From an uncultured Anaerolineaceae bacterium (GTDB taxonomy: Bacteria; Chloroflexota; Anaerolineae; Anaerolineales; Anaerolineaceae), in assembly GCA_937907495.1 (NCBI GenBank), contig CALESS010000016.1:1-10143 (forward strand): a DNA stretch of 10,143 nucleotides, in the 5' to 3' direction. Below the pieces are notes generated by a model. That model saw only the letters and a program-made list of their open reading frames with translations. It searched no databases and had not been told where the DNA came from. Shown piece after piece: positions 1-6,861 of the stretch (its first letter is position 1; every line of letters begins with the position of its first letter). A program made the position numbers and the translations under genes.

Positions 1-166
1 CCACTGAATCACTTAATAATGAAGGAACGATCTTGCTTCAAGGGAAATTTCTCGAATCTGTTCGCAAGAAAAAAAGAATTTTTACATAGCGTAGCAGGCT
101 CCCTCTCAGTCGGTTCACCGCCTACGGCGGTTCGCAATGACAATCTGGCAAAATAAGGAGACCGCA
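1..166. other. Intergenic region upstream of the MFS gene
   Basis: This stretch holds no recognisable gene. A 45-codon open frame runs from ATG 19 to TAA 156, but it has no Shine-Dalgarno and its product resembles no family I know, so I do not call it. A weak promoter candidate is TTCGCA (61-66), a 16-nt spacer and TACATA (83-88). A short palindrome lies at 117-131. AAGGAG at 155-160 is the ribosome binding site of the MFS gene and decides its start at 167. Confidence 0.5.
117..131. repeat. Short perfect palindrome in the MFS 5' region
   Basis: ACCGCC (117-122) and GGCGGT (126-131) form a 6-bp GC-rich stem around a 3-nt TAC loop, about 24 nt before the ribosome binding site of the MFS gene. 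It has no T-tract, so it is not a terminator. It may be part of a dispersed intergenic repeat or a 5'-UTR hairpin. Only one copy is in this window, so neither reading can be settled here. Confidence 0.4.
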
Positions 167-1471
167 ATGAGCATGCATAAATTCCCCTGGGGAAGAACGT
201 TCCTGATTGGCTTTGGTTTTCTTGGCATCAGCATTATCTGGCCGATTTTTAACCAGTATGTGCCGCTATTCCTGCAGCATGGCAACCCGGAGTTTGTGGC
301 CCAGTTGGCTGCCGAAGGCCGCACCCTGCCCGACCTCCCCGGCGGCGGCCTGGGGCTGGCCCCGGCCCTCGCGATGTTCATCATGACCTGGGATAACCTG
401 ATCAATATCTTCATCCAGCCCTGGGTGGGCGCAAAAAGCGACCGCACCTGGAATCGCTTTGGCCGGCGAAAAATGTACATCCTGATCGGCGCGCCGATAG
501 CCATCGTGGGTTTCCTCTTGCTACCGGTGGCGCAATCCATCCTGGCTATCATGGTCTTTATTCTCATCACCAACTTTGGTATGGCGATCTTCCGCTCTCC
601 CACCATCTCCTGGCTGGGAGATTTGTTCATCCCCGCCGACCGTTCCAAGGCGAATGGGGTGATCAACTTGATGGGCGGGGTGGGCGGCCTGATTGCCTAC
701 TTTGGCGGAGGTTTGTTGTTCAAGAGCTTCGGCCGCGAGGCGCCTTTTGTGGGTGGCGCAGTGGCAATGGTGGTAGCCCTGACTGTCTGCTTATTGTTGG
801 TAAAGGAACCGCGCAACCTGGAGACTGAGCAACAGGAGAAGACCAGCACCTTCCAAAACCTCAAGGGACTGATTGCCAGCCAGGATAAAAGCGGCCTCTA
901 CATCCTGTTTTCGATTCTGTTCTGGTTCATTGGCTTCAACGCCCTGGAGACTGGCCTCTCCTCGTTTGCCTACTTCCAACTCAACATTCCACCGGGCACA
1001 TCGTCCATCCTGGCCTCGGCTGTCAACATCTCGTTTATGATCTTTGCCATCCCGGGCGGGCTGCTGGCGGGCAAAATCGGCCGCCGAAAGACCATCCTCT
1101 TTGGCCTCACCGGCTTGATCCTGATCTTCCCGGCGGCTTTCTTCCTGGTGAAAGGGCAAGTATCCTTTGTTATTTTCCTCGTCCTGACGGGCTTCTTCTG
1201 GGCGAACATCAATGTCAACAGCCTGCCGATGGTCTATGACCATGGCAAGAAGCAATCCATTGGCGCAGCGACCGGGCTGTATTACTTCTTCTCCCAGACG
1301 GCGGCCGTGGTTGGCCCGGTATTGGGCGGTCTGCTGGTGCAATCATTGGGGAACCAATATCGCTACCTCCTCGTTTTCGCAGCGATCTTTATGGTCTGCG
1401 CGTGGTACACCATGAGCCGGGTGAAAGAACGCCCGCCACAGACAGAAACCCTGGCCGAGGCGGCCACCTAA
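167..1471 (+). CDS. MFS transporter, GPH/SLC45-like
   Basis: A 434-residue polytopic inner-membrane protein of the major facilitator superfamily, a secondary transporter probably driven by a cation gradient. The start at 167 is chosen because AAGGAG lies 6 nt upstream; the in-frame ATG at 137 has no such site. The hydrophobic pattern suits about 12 helices with a charged central loop near residues 213-242. The diagnostic loop between helices 2 and 3 is seen at residues 88-102 (GAKSDRTWNRFGRRK). Its half-repeat is at 302-309 (GKIGRRKT). The loop style and the early QPWVGAKSD stretch suggest the glycoside-pentoside-hexuronide or SLC45 sugar-transporter branch, but the substrate is not readable. 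The gene appears monocistronic, with 251 nt before the next one. A functional link to the neighbouring nucleoside-type ABC system is possible but unproven. Confidence 0.85.
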   Translation: MSMHKFPWGRTFLIGFGFLGISIIWPIFNQYVPLFLQHGNPEFVAQLAAEGRTLPDLPGGGLGLAPALAMFIMTWDNLINIFIQPWVGAKSDRTWNRFGRRKMYILIGAPIAIVGFLLLPVAQSILAIMVFILITNFGMAIFRSPTISWLGDLFIPADRSKANGVINLMGGVGGLIAYFGGGLLFKSFGREAPFVGGAVAMVVALTVCLLLVKEPRNLETEQQEKTSTFQNLKGLIASQDKSGLYILFSILFWFIGFNALETGLSSFAYFQLNIPPGTSSILASAVNISFMIFAIPGGLLAGKIGRRKTILFGLTGLILIFPAAFFLVKGQVSFVIFLVLTGFFWANINVNSLPMVYDHGKKQSIGAATGLYYFFSQTAAVVGPVLGGLLVQSLGNQYRYLLVFAAIFMVCAWYTMSRVKERPPQTETLAEAAT

Positions 1472-1618
1472 GCGCGTGAAAATTCCCCGGGATAAATCGG
1501 TCGGTTGATCATTCGCTGGCCCGGGTAACCCCTGGAGAAAGAGTGGAGGTACCGCAAGCTCAAAGATAATTATTCCTACCTTTAAGAAAATAATCAAAAA
1601 ATAGTGAGATTCAATATC

Positions 1619-1647
1619 TTGCCTATTTAGGTTTCCAGTTATATACT
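1619..1647 (+). promoter_or_regulatory. Predicted sigma-70 promoter of the BMP receptor gene
   Basis: TTGCCT (1619-1624) and TATACT (1642-1647) are separated by exactly 17 nt, matching 4/6 and 5/6 of the consensus. The predicted start is near 1654, giving a 5' UTR of roughly 69 nt. That UTR contains a possible 7-bp hairpin, TCGGAAG (1660-1666) with CTTCCGA (1681-1687), then a very strong AAGGAGG at 1709-1715. The rest of the 1472-1722 gap is AT-rich, and I see no clear terminator for the upstream MFS gene. No purine riboswitch core is recognisable. Confidence 0.55.
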
Positions 1648-1722
1648 AATAGGACGGGTTCGGAAGAAAAAAAGCATTCCCTTCCGATCAAAACCTTTTG
1701 TTCTCTCTAAGGAGGAGAAAGC

Positions 1723-3765
1723 ATGAAGCGCAAACTATATGTTGTGATGGCTATTGTGTTGTTGTTCTCCATGGTTCTTGCCGCGTGCAAACCCACGCCC
1801 ACGGCTGAACCCACGACTCCGCCGGTGGATCAGCCCACCATGCCCCCGGCCAAAGTCTTCAAAGCCTGTGAAGTGACCGATGTCGGTGGTATTGACGACA
1901 AGTCCTTCAACGCCACTGGCTGGGCGGGTCTCGAACGCGCCAAAGCCGAATTGGGTGTGGAAATCCAGTACCTGGAATCCCAGCAGGCCTCTGACTACGA
2001 AGTGAACATCAACTCCTTCGTGGAAGCTGGCTGCGACCTGATCATCCCGGTGGGCTTCCTGCTGGCAGATGCCACGGGCGCCGCTGCGGATGCCAACCCG
2101 GAGCAGAAGTTCGCCATCGTGGATGTGAACTACCTGCCCCAGGCAAATGTGCGCAACAACGAATCCAAGATTGATCAGGCCACCTTCCTGGCGGGCTATC
2201 TGGCCGCCGGCATGACCAAGACTGGCAAAGTTGGTACTTATGTGGGTATCCTCTTCCCCGCCACCCAGGCCTTCATGGATGGGTATGCGATGGGTATCGC
2301 CAAGTACAACGAAGTTCATGGCACCAAGGTGGAACTGCTGGGCTGGGATCCGGTTGCGGGTAAAGGCCTGGAAGTCGGTAACTTTGAAAGCCTGGATGAC
2401 GGCCGCGCCCTGGGCGAACAGCTCCTCGATGAAGGCGCTGACATCATCATGCCGGTTGCCGGTCCTGTGGGCCTTGGCACGCTGGCTGTGATGCAAGAAC
2501 GCGGAACGGGTATGCTGATCGGCGTGGATAACGACTGGTCGGTTGCCAATCCCGATAAGGCTGATTTCATCCTGGCGAGCGCCCTGAAGAAAATTGACGT
2601 CTTCGTCTTCGACTCGGTGAAGCAGGTTGTGGAAGGCAAGTTTGAGGGTGGTACGGTTTATCAACTGACCCTCGAAAATGAAGGCGTAGGCCTGGCCTAC
2701 GGTGCCGCTATGGGCGATAAAGTTCCCGCCGATCTGAAAGCCGAAGTGGATGGTTTGATCCCCGGCATTATTGACGGATCTATCCCCACCCTGCCCTCTG
2801 CCATGCCCGCCAAGGTCTTCAAAGCCTGTGAAGTGACCGATGTCGGCGGTATTGACGACAAATCCTTCAACGCCACTGGCTGGGCGGGTCTCGAACGCGC
2901 CAAAGCCGAATTGGGTGTGGAAATCCAGTACCTGGAATCCCAGCAGGCCTCTGACTACGAAGTGAACATCAACTCCTTCGTGGAAGCTGGCTGCGACCTG
3001 ATCATCCCGGTGGGCTTCCTGCTGGCAGATGCCACGGGCGCCGCTGCGGATGCCAACCCGGAGCAGAAGTTCGCCATCGTGGATGTGAACTACCTGCCCC
3101 AGGCAAATGTGCGCAACAACGAATCCAAGATTGATCAGGCCACCTTCCTGGCGGGCTATCTGGCCGCCGGCATGACCAAGACTGGCAAAGTTGGTACTTA
3201 TGTGGGTATCCTCTTCCCCGCCACCCAGGCCTTCATGGATGGGTATGCGATGGGTATCGCCAAGTACAACGAAGTTCATGGCACCAAGGTGGAACTGCTG
3301 GGCTGGGATCCGGTTGCGGGTAAAGGCCTGGAAGTCGGTAACTTTGAAAGCCTGGATGACGGCCGCGCCCTGGGCGAACAGCTCCTCGATGAAGGCGCTG
3401 ACATCATCATGCCGGTTGCCGGTCCTGTGGGCCTTGGCACGCTGGCTGTGATGCAAGAACGCGGAACGGGTATGCTGATCGGCGTGGATAACGACTGGTC
3501 GGTTGCCAACCCCGATAAGGCCGACTTCATCCTGGGCAGCGCCCTGAAGAAGATTGACGTCTTCGTCTTCGACTCGGTGAAGCAGGTTGTGGATGGCATG
3601 TTTGAGGGCGGTACGGTTTATCAACTGACCCTCGAAAATGAAGGCGTAGGCCTGGCCTACGGCTCCGCCATGGGCGATAAAGTTCCCGCCGATCTGAAAG
3701 CCGAAATTGAAGGTTTGATCGCTGGTATCATTGACGGAACGATCCCCACGATGCCGGTTCGCTAG
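1723..3765 (+). CDS. bmpA: BMP-family substrate-binding lipoprotein with two tandem domains
   Basis: A 680-residue extracytoplasmic receptor for the ABC importer encoded just downstream. Residues 1-22 are a lipoprotein signal peptide: a basic MKRK start, a hydrophobic core and the lipobox LAAC with Cys22. A Pro/Thr-rich linker (23-43) follows. Two complete BMP (PnrA/TmpC/NupN-like) domains come next, about 44-358 and 364-678. Each opens with the family motif TDVGGIDDKSFN (52-63 and 372-383) and carries the LIGVDNDWS segment near its C-terminal third. Characterised relatives are single-domain proteins of about 330-360 residues that bind purine nucleosides, so this protein is double length. The second domain has no signal peptide or lipobox and is joined by a short linker (SIPTLPSAMPA), so both domains would hang from one lipid anchor. 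The ribosome binding site is AAGGAGG at 7 nt. Ligand identity is inferred. A collapsed or duplicated assembly repeat is the main alternative. Confidence 0.88.
   Translation: MKRKLYVVMAIVLLFSMVLAACKPTPTAEPTTPPVDQPTMPPAKVFKACEVTDVGGIDDKSFNATGWAGLERAKAELGVEIQYLESQQASDYEVNINSFVEAGCDLIIPVGFLLADATGAAADANPEQKFAIVDVNYLPQANVRNNESKIDQATFLAGYLAAGMTKTGKVGTYVGILFPATQAFMDGYAMGIAKYNEVHGTKVELLGWDPVAGKGLEVGNFESLDDGRALGEQLLDEGADIIMPVAGPVGLGTLAVMQERGTGMLIGVDNDWSVANPDKADFILASALKKIDVFVFDSVKQVVEGKFEGGTVYQLTLENEGVGLAYGAAMGDKVPADLKAEVDGLIPGIIDGSIPTLPSAMPAKVFKACEVTDVGGIDDKSFNATGWAGLERAKAELGVEIQYLESQQASDYEVNINSFVEAGCDLIIPVGFLLADATGAAADANPEQKFAIVDVNYLPQANVRNNESKIDQATFLAGYLAAGMTKTGKVGTYVGILFPATQAFMDGYAMGIAKYNEVHGTKVELLGWDPVAGKGLEVGNFESLDDGRALGEQLLDEGADIIMPVAGPVGLGTLAVMQERGTGMLIGVDNDWSVANPDKADFILGSALKKIDVFVFDSVKQVVDGMFEGGTVYQLTLENEGVGLAYGSAMGDKVPADLKAEIEGLIAGIIDGTIPTMPVR
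1849..2794 (+). repeat. Direct repeat copy 1 (BMP domain 1)
   Basis: First unit of an in-frame tandem duplication with a period of 960 nt (320 codons). Compared with copy 2 there are 3 differences in the first 54 nt and none from 1903 to 2549. About 23 differences fall in the last 245 nt, counted by eye, and nine of these regions change the amino acid. Confidence 0.95.
2809..3754 (+). repeat. Direct repeat copy 2 (BMP domain 2)
   Basis: Second unit of the tandem duplication; positions 2863-3509 are identical to 1903-2549 of copy 1. Relative to copy 1, its C-terminal third carries substitutions such as A to G, E to D, K to M, A to S, V to I, D to E and P to A. The reading frame stays open across the junction. 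Confidence 0.95.
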
Positions 3766-3788
3766 AATCTAATCGAATAGGTAAAACA

Positions 3789-3830
3789 TTAGAGCCAGGG
3801 TAATACCTGGCTCTAATTAAATAATTTTTT
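3789..3830 (+). terminator. Intercistronic hairpin with delayed U-tract (partial terminator)
   Basis: TTAGAGCCAGG (3789-3799) and CCTGGCTCTAA (3806-3816) form a perfect 11-bp stem with a 6-nt loop, 24 nt after the receptor stop codon. The T-run (3825-3830) starts 8 nt after the stem, so termination may be leaky. Such elements between a binding-protein gene and its transporter genes commonly raise receptor output by partial termination or by protecting the upstream mRNA end. Confidence 0.7.
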
Positions 3831-4038
3831 GATCTGGAAAATAAGTACCCAAAAGTTGCGAGGAAACACCTCGACTTGAAGAACCAAAGAATCGAATTTC
3901 GTCCCCTTCTGCCTGGTTCCGGCGGTAACCCCCGAATTTATTAATCTTCATCCCTCCCGCTGGATATTAAGTGTAAAATTAACTTATGATACAATAGGTC
4001 GAAATTCCAACCGAAATTATAGAATCAAAGAGGGACAA
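3831..4038 (+). promoter_or_regulatory. Spacer with hairpin and extended -10 promoter before nupO
   Basis: TGATACAAT at 3987-3995 is an extended -10 element (TGN plus TACAAT, 5/6). No good -35 lies 17 nt upstream; the best there is TTAAGT at 3967-3972. The predicted start near 4002 would let nupOPQ be transcribed independently of the receptor gene. A bulged hairpin (AAGT, TG bulge, CGAGG at 3853-3863 pairing with CCTCGACTT at 3869-3877) has no T-tract, and its role is unknown. The ribosome binding site of the next gene is GAGGG at 4030-4034, with a short spacing of 4 nt. Confidence 0.4.
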
Positions 4039-5604
4039 ATGGCTTCAGCCCTAGAACTGCGCGGTATCACCAAAAGATTTCCGGGTGTTTTGGCGAACGA
4101 TCATATTGACCTGACCGTTGAACAAGGCGAGATCCATGCCCTGCTGGGTGAAAACGGAGCAGGGAAAACCACCTTGATGAATATTTTGTATGGCCTGTAT
4201 CGCCCGGATGAGGGTGAAATATTCATCAATGGTGAGAAGAAAATCATCCATTCGCCGATTGATGCCATCAAAGGCGGGGTGGGTATGGTGCATCAGCATT
4301 TTATGCTGGTTCCGGTTTTTTCCGTCACCGATAATGTGATGCTGGGGGAGGAGTATACAAAATATGGCGGCGTGCTGGACCGGGAGCGGGCGGCGAAAAG
4401 AATTCGCGAAATTTCCGACACCTATAAGTTGAATATTGACCCCAACGCGTTTATCAAAGATTTGCCAGTGGGTTTGCAGCAACGGGTGGAGATCATCAAG
4501 CTGCTCTTCCGGGAAGCGGATATCCTGATCATGGATGAACCGACTGCTGTTTTGACCCCGCAGGAAGTGGATGAATTGTTCAAAATCATGCACACCCTGA
4601 TCAGCCAGGGCAAGTCCATCATCTTCATCACCCACAAGCTGGGGGAAGTGTTGGAAATCGCCGATCGGATCACTGTAATTCGCGGCGGCAAGGTTATTGG
4701 AACCACTACGCCCCAAGAATCCGATATGAACGACCTGGCTACAATGATGGTCGGCCGCGATGTTCGGCTGGAAGTGGATAAAGAAGAGCAAAAAGCGGGT
4801 GAGGTGGTGCTCTCGGTGAAAGATTTGACCGTTCTGGATCCGCGCGGGGCAGTGGCAGTGGATGGGATCTCCTTTGATGTGCGCTCCGGCGAAGTCCTGG
4901 GGTTCGCAGGGGTGCAGGGCAATGGACAAACCGAGCTGGTGAGGGCTTTGACGGGTTTGCTCAACCCGATTGATGGAGAGGTGCGGCTGAACGGTGAAGA
5001 TATTACCCACGCTTCCCCCCGCAAGGTGACCGAGCTGGGCACCGCGCACATCCCGGAAGATCGGCAAAAAGACGGCCTCACGCTCAGCTTTCCAATCTCC
5101 GATAACCTGGTATTGAACACCTATTATCTTCCGCCGTTCTCCCGCTATGCCTGGATGCAGCAGAAGGAAATTGTGCGGAACGCAAAGGAACTGGTGCAAA
5201 AATTTGATGTCCGCACACCGAGTGTTTTCACCCCGGCAAGTTCGCTTTCCGGCGGCAACCAGCAAAAAGTGATTGTGGCGCGGGAATTTTCCCGGCCGAT
5301 CAAATTGTTGATTGCCTCTCAACCGACCCGCGGGCTGGATGTAGGCTCCATTGAATACATCCACAAGCAGCTAATTAATAAACGGGATGAAGGCTGCGCA
5401 ATTTTGTTAGTCTCCACCGAACTGGATGAAGTGATGCAGCTTTCAGACCGCATTGCGGTGATTTATCGCGGCAAGATCCTGGCGATTGTGGATGCCAAAA
5501 CCACCAGCAAAGCTGCACTGGGCTTGCTGATGGCAGGCATCACCGCCGGCAGCGAAGAAGGTAACAAGTCACCTGCTACACCAGACCAGGTTTCTGCCGG
5601 GTAA
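4039..5604 (+). CDS. nupO: Nucleoside-type ABC importer, duplicated ATPase subunit (NupO-like)
   Basis: A 521-residue cytoplasmic ATPase with two ABC domains in one chain, as in NupO/YufO, RbsA and MglA. It would energise the two permeases encoded next to it. Domain 1 carries Walker A GENGAGKTT (37-45), Q-loop Gln86, a divergent signature LPVGLQQRVEI (142-152), Walker B ILIMDEP (162-168) and switch His199. Domain 2 is degenerate at catalytic points: its Walker A is GVQGNGQTEL (291-300), without the lysine. The signature LSGGNQQK (403-410) is canonical. The Walker B region reads LLIASQPTRGLD (423-434), without Asp-Glu, and STELDE replaces the switch histidine. This asymmetry is typical of the BMP-linked family, so one catalytic site is expected to be active. 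Length and motifs match the family. Only 10 nt separate it from the next gene, so translation is probably linked. Substrate is inferred from the BMP receptor. Confidence 0.93.
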   Translation: MASALELRGITKRFPGVLANDHIDLTVEQGEIHALLGENGAGKTTLMNILYGLYRPDEGEIFINGEKKIIHSPIDAIKGGVGMVHQHFMLVPVFSVTDNVMLGEEYTKYGGVLDRERAAKRIREISDTYKLNIDPNAFIKDLPVGLQQRVEIIKLLFREADILIMDEPTAVLTPQEVDELFKIMHTLISQGKSIIFITHKLGEVLEIADRITVIRGGKVIGTTTPQESDMNDLATMMVGRDVRLEVDKEEQKAGEVVLSVKDLTVLDPRGAVAVDGISFDVRSGEVLGFAGVQGNGQTELVRALTGLLNPIDGEVRLNGEDITHASPRKVTELGTAHIPEDRQKDGLTLSFPISDNLVLNTYYLPPFSRYAWMQQKEIVRNAKELVQKFDVRTPSVFTPASSLSGGNQQKVIVAREFSRPIKLLIASQPTRGLDVGSIEYIHKQLINKRDEGCAILLVSTELDEVMQLSDRIAVIYRGKILAIVDAKTTSKAALGLLMAGITAGSEEGNKSPATPDQVSAG

Positions 5605-5614
5605 AGGAATCGAT

Positions 5615-6856
5615 ATGACTACGGATACAACTCCTACGACCAAGAAAAGTGGTTTTTCGATCTTCCTGGAAGAGTTATCGCGCAGCAATGCGCTGGTCAT
5701 CTTCCTGGCGATCATCACCGGGGTGATCCTGGGCGGGGTGCTGGTGGCGATCACCACCGCAGAGGTTTATGCAGCCTTCAAGATCTCCTTTTGGGGCGGC
5801 TTAAAAGAAGCATTCGTAACCGCCTGGAACACCTACGTGGCTTTATTTACTGGCGCCATTGGCAACCCGGAAAAAATCAAGGAAGCTTTTGCCAGTGGGG
5901 ATCCGTTGGCGATCCGCCGGGCTATCAACCCGTTTTTTGAGAGCCTGGTGCAAACCACCCCCCTGATTTTTGCGGGCCTGGCGGTGGCTTTGGGCTTTCG
6001 GGTGGGTCTTTTCAACATCGGTGCGGAAGGCCAGATCTTCATGGGCGCCATCACCGGCGTGTGGGCTGGTTATGCCATCCAGGGTCTGCCGCCCATCATC
6101 CATATTCCTGTTGCCTTATTCTTCGGGGCGTTGGGAGGGGCGATCTGGGGCTTTGTGCCCGGGTTCTTGAAGGCGAAAACCGGCGCGCACGAGGTGATCA
6201 CCACAATCATGATGAATTACATTGCCTTCCGCTTGAGCGACTGGCTGTTAAAAGGCCCGATGGCGGATCCAAACGAATATACCCCCAAGACGCCCTGGAT
6301 TTTGCCCTCGGCTGAACTGCCGAAGTTGTTCGAGCAACCGATCCGTTTCCACATCGGCTTTTTTGTGGCGATCCTGATGGCGGTGCTGGTTTACCTGCTC
6401 TTATTCAAGACCACCTGGGGCTTTGAGATGCGCATGGTAGGCTCGAACCCGAATGCGGCGCGCTATGCCGGGATCAAGATCACCGTCAGCACCGTACTGG
6501 CAATGGTTTTATCCGGCGCACTGGCTGGCCTGGCGGGCGCCAATGAGGTGTTGGGGCTCAATCATCGGCTCATTCCAGCTTTCTCCAGCGGTTACGGGTT
6601 TGACAGTATCGCCCTGGCATTGCTGGGGAAGAGCCATCCATTTGGGGTGATCCTTTCCTCACTCTTGTTTGGCTTCCTGCGGAATGGGGCGCGTTCGATG
6701 CAACTGGCAGTTGGTGTACCGATTGACATCGTCTCGATTTTGCAGGCGTTGATCCTGGCATTTATTGCGGCGCCAGCCATTATTCGCACCATCTATCGGC
6801 TGAAAGCGCCCAAACATGCAGAAGATCTCGTCTCACTGCGCAGTTGGAAAGGGTAG
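5615..6856 (+). CDS. nupP: ABC importer permease (NupP-like)
   Basis: A 413-residue inner-membrane permease of the BPD_transp_2 (branched-chain amino acid/nucleoside) family, one half of the translocation pore. Family hallmarks seen are FNIGAEGQIFMGA (133-145), GAHEVITTIMMNYIA (190-204) and the GFDSIALALLG segment (328-338). The first helix is near 26-48. A largely soluble or amphipathic stretch (about 56-108) precedes the conserved core, making the protein longer than the roughly 350 residues I expect for NupP/YufP. The start ATG at 5615 follows AAGGA (5604-5608) with a 6-nt spacing, 10 nt after the nupO stop. It is expected to pair with the NupQ-like protein and contact the NupO ATPase. No frame damage is seen. 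Confidence 0.92.
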   Translation: MTTDTTPTTKKSGFSIFLEELSRSNALVIFLAIITGVILGGVLVAITTAEVYAAFKISFWGGLKEAFVTAWNTYVALFTGAIGNPEKIKEAFASGDPLAIRRAINPFFESLVQTTPLIFAGLAVALGFRVGLFNIGAEGQIFMGAITGVWAGYAIQGLPPIIHIPVALFFGALGGAIWGFVPGFLKAKTGAHEVITTIMMNYIAFRLSDWLLKGPMADPNEYTPKTPWILPSAELPKLFEQPIRFHIGFFVAILMAVLVYLLLFKTTWGFEMRMVGSNPNAARYAGIKITVSTVLAMVLSGALAGLAGANEVLGLNHRLIPAFSSGYGFDSIALALLGKSHPFGVILSSLLFGFLRNGARSMQLAVGVPIDIVSILQALILAFIAAPAIIRTIYRLKAPKHAEDLVSLRSWKG

Positions 6857-6861
6857 ACCAC

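Noticed and set aside
137..166. Earlier ATG start for the MFS gene
   Set aside because: No ribosome binding site precedes 137, whereas AAGGAG lies 6 nt before 167, and the added residues are not membrane-like.
1485..1540. Two CCCGGG sites as a terminator after the MFS gene
   Set aside because: The hexamer is self-complementary, the loop would exceed 30 nt and no T-tract follows.
1654..1722. Purine riboswitch before the nucleoside-type transporter
   Set aside because: The 5' UTR is only about 69 nt and shows one simple hairpin, with no recognisable three-way junction core.
1735..3624. Very long open frame on the - strand opposite the BMP gene
   Set aside because: It mirrors the codon bias of the duplicated receptor gene, repeats with the same 960-nt period and has no family features. 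The + strand protein has clear signal peptide and BMP motifs.
4905..5424. NupO domain 2 as a damaged gene because Walker A, Walker B and switch residues are missing
   Set aside because: The same asymmetry is normal in BMP-linked double ATPases, the frame is intact and the LSGGNQQK signature is kept.
6844..6861. TTG start for the NupQ-like permease
   Set aside because: It lies inside nupP without a spaced Shine-Dalgarno; ATG 6862 has AAAGGG at 8 nt.
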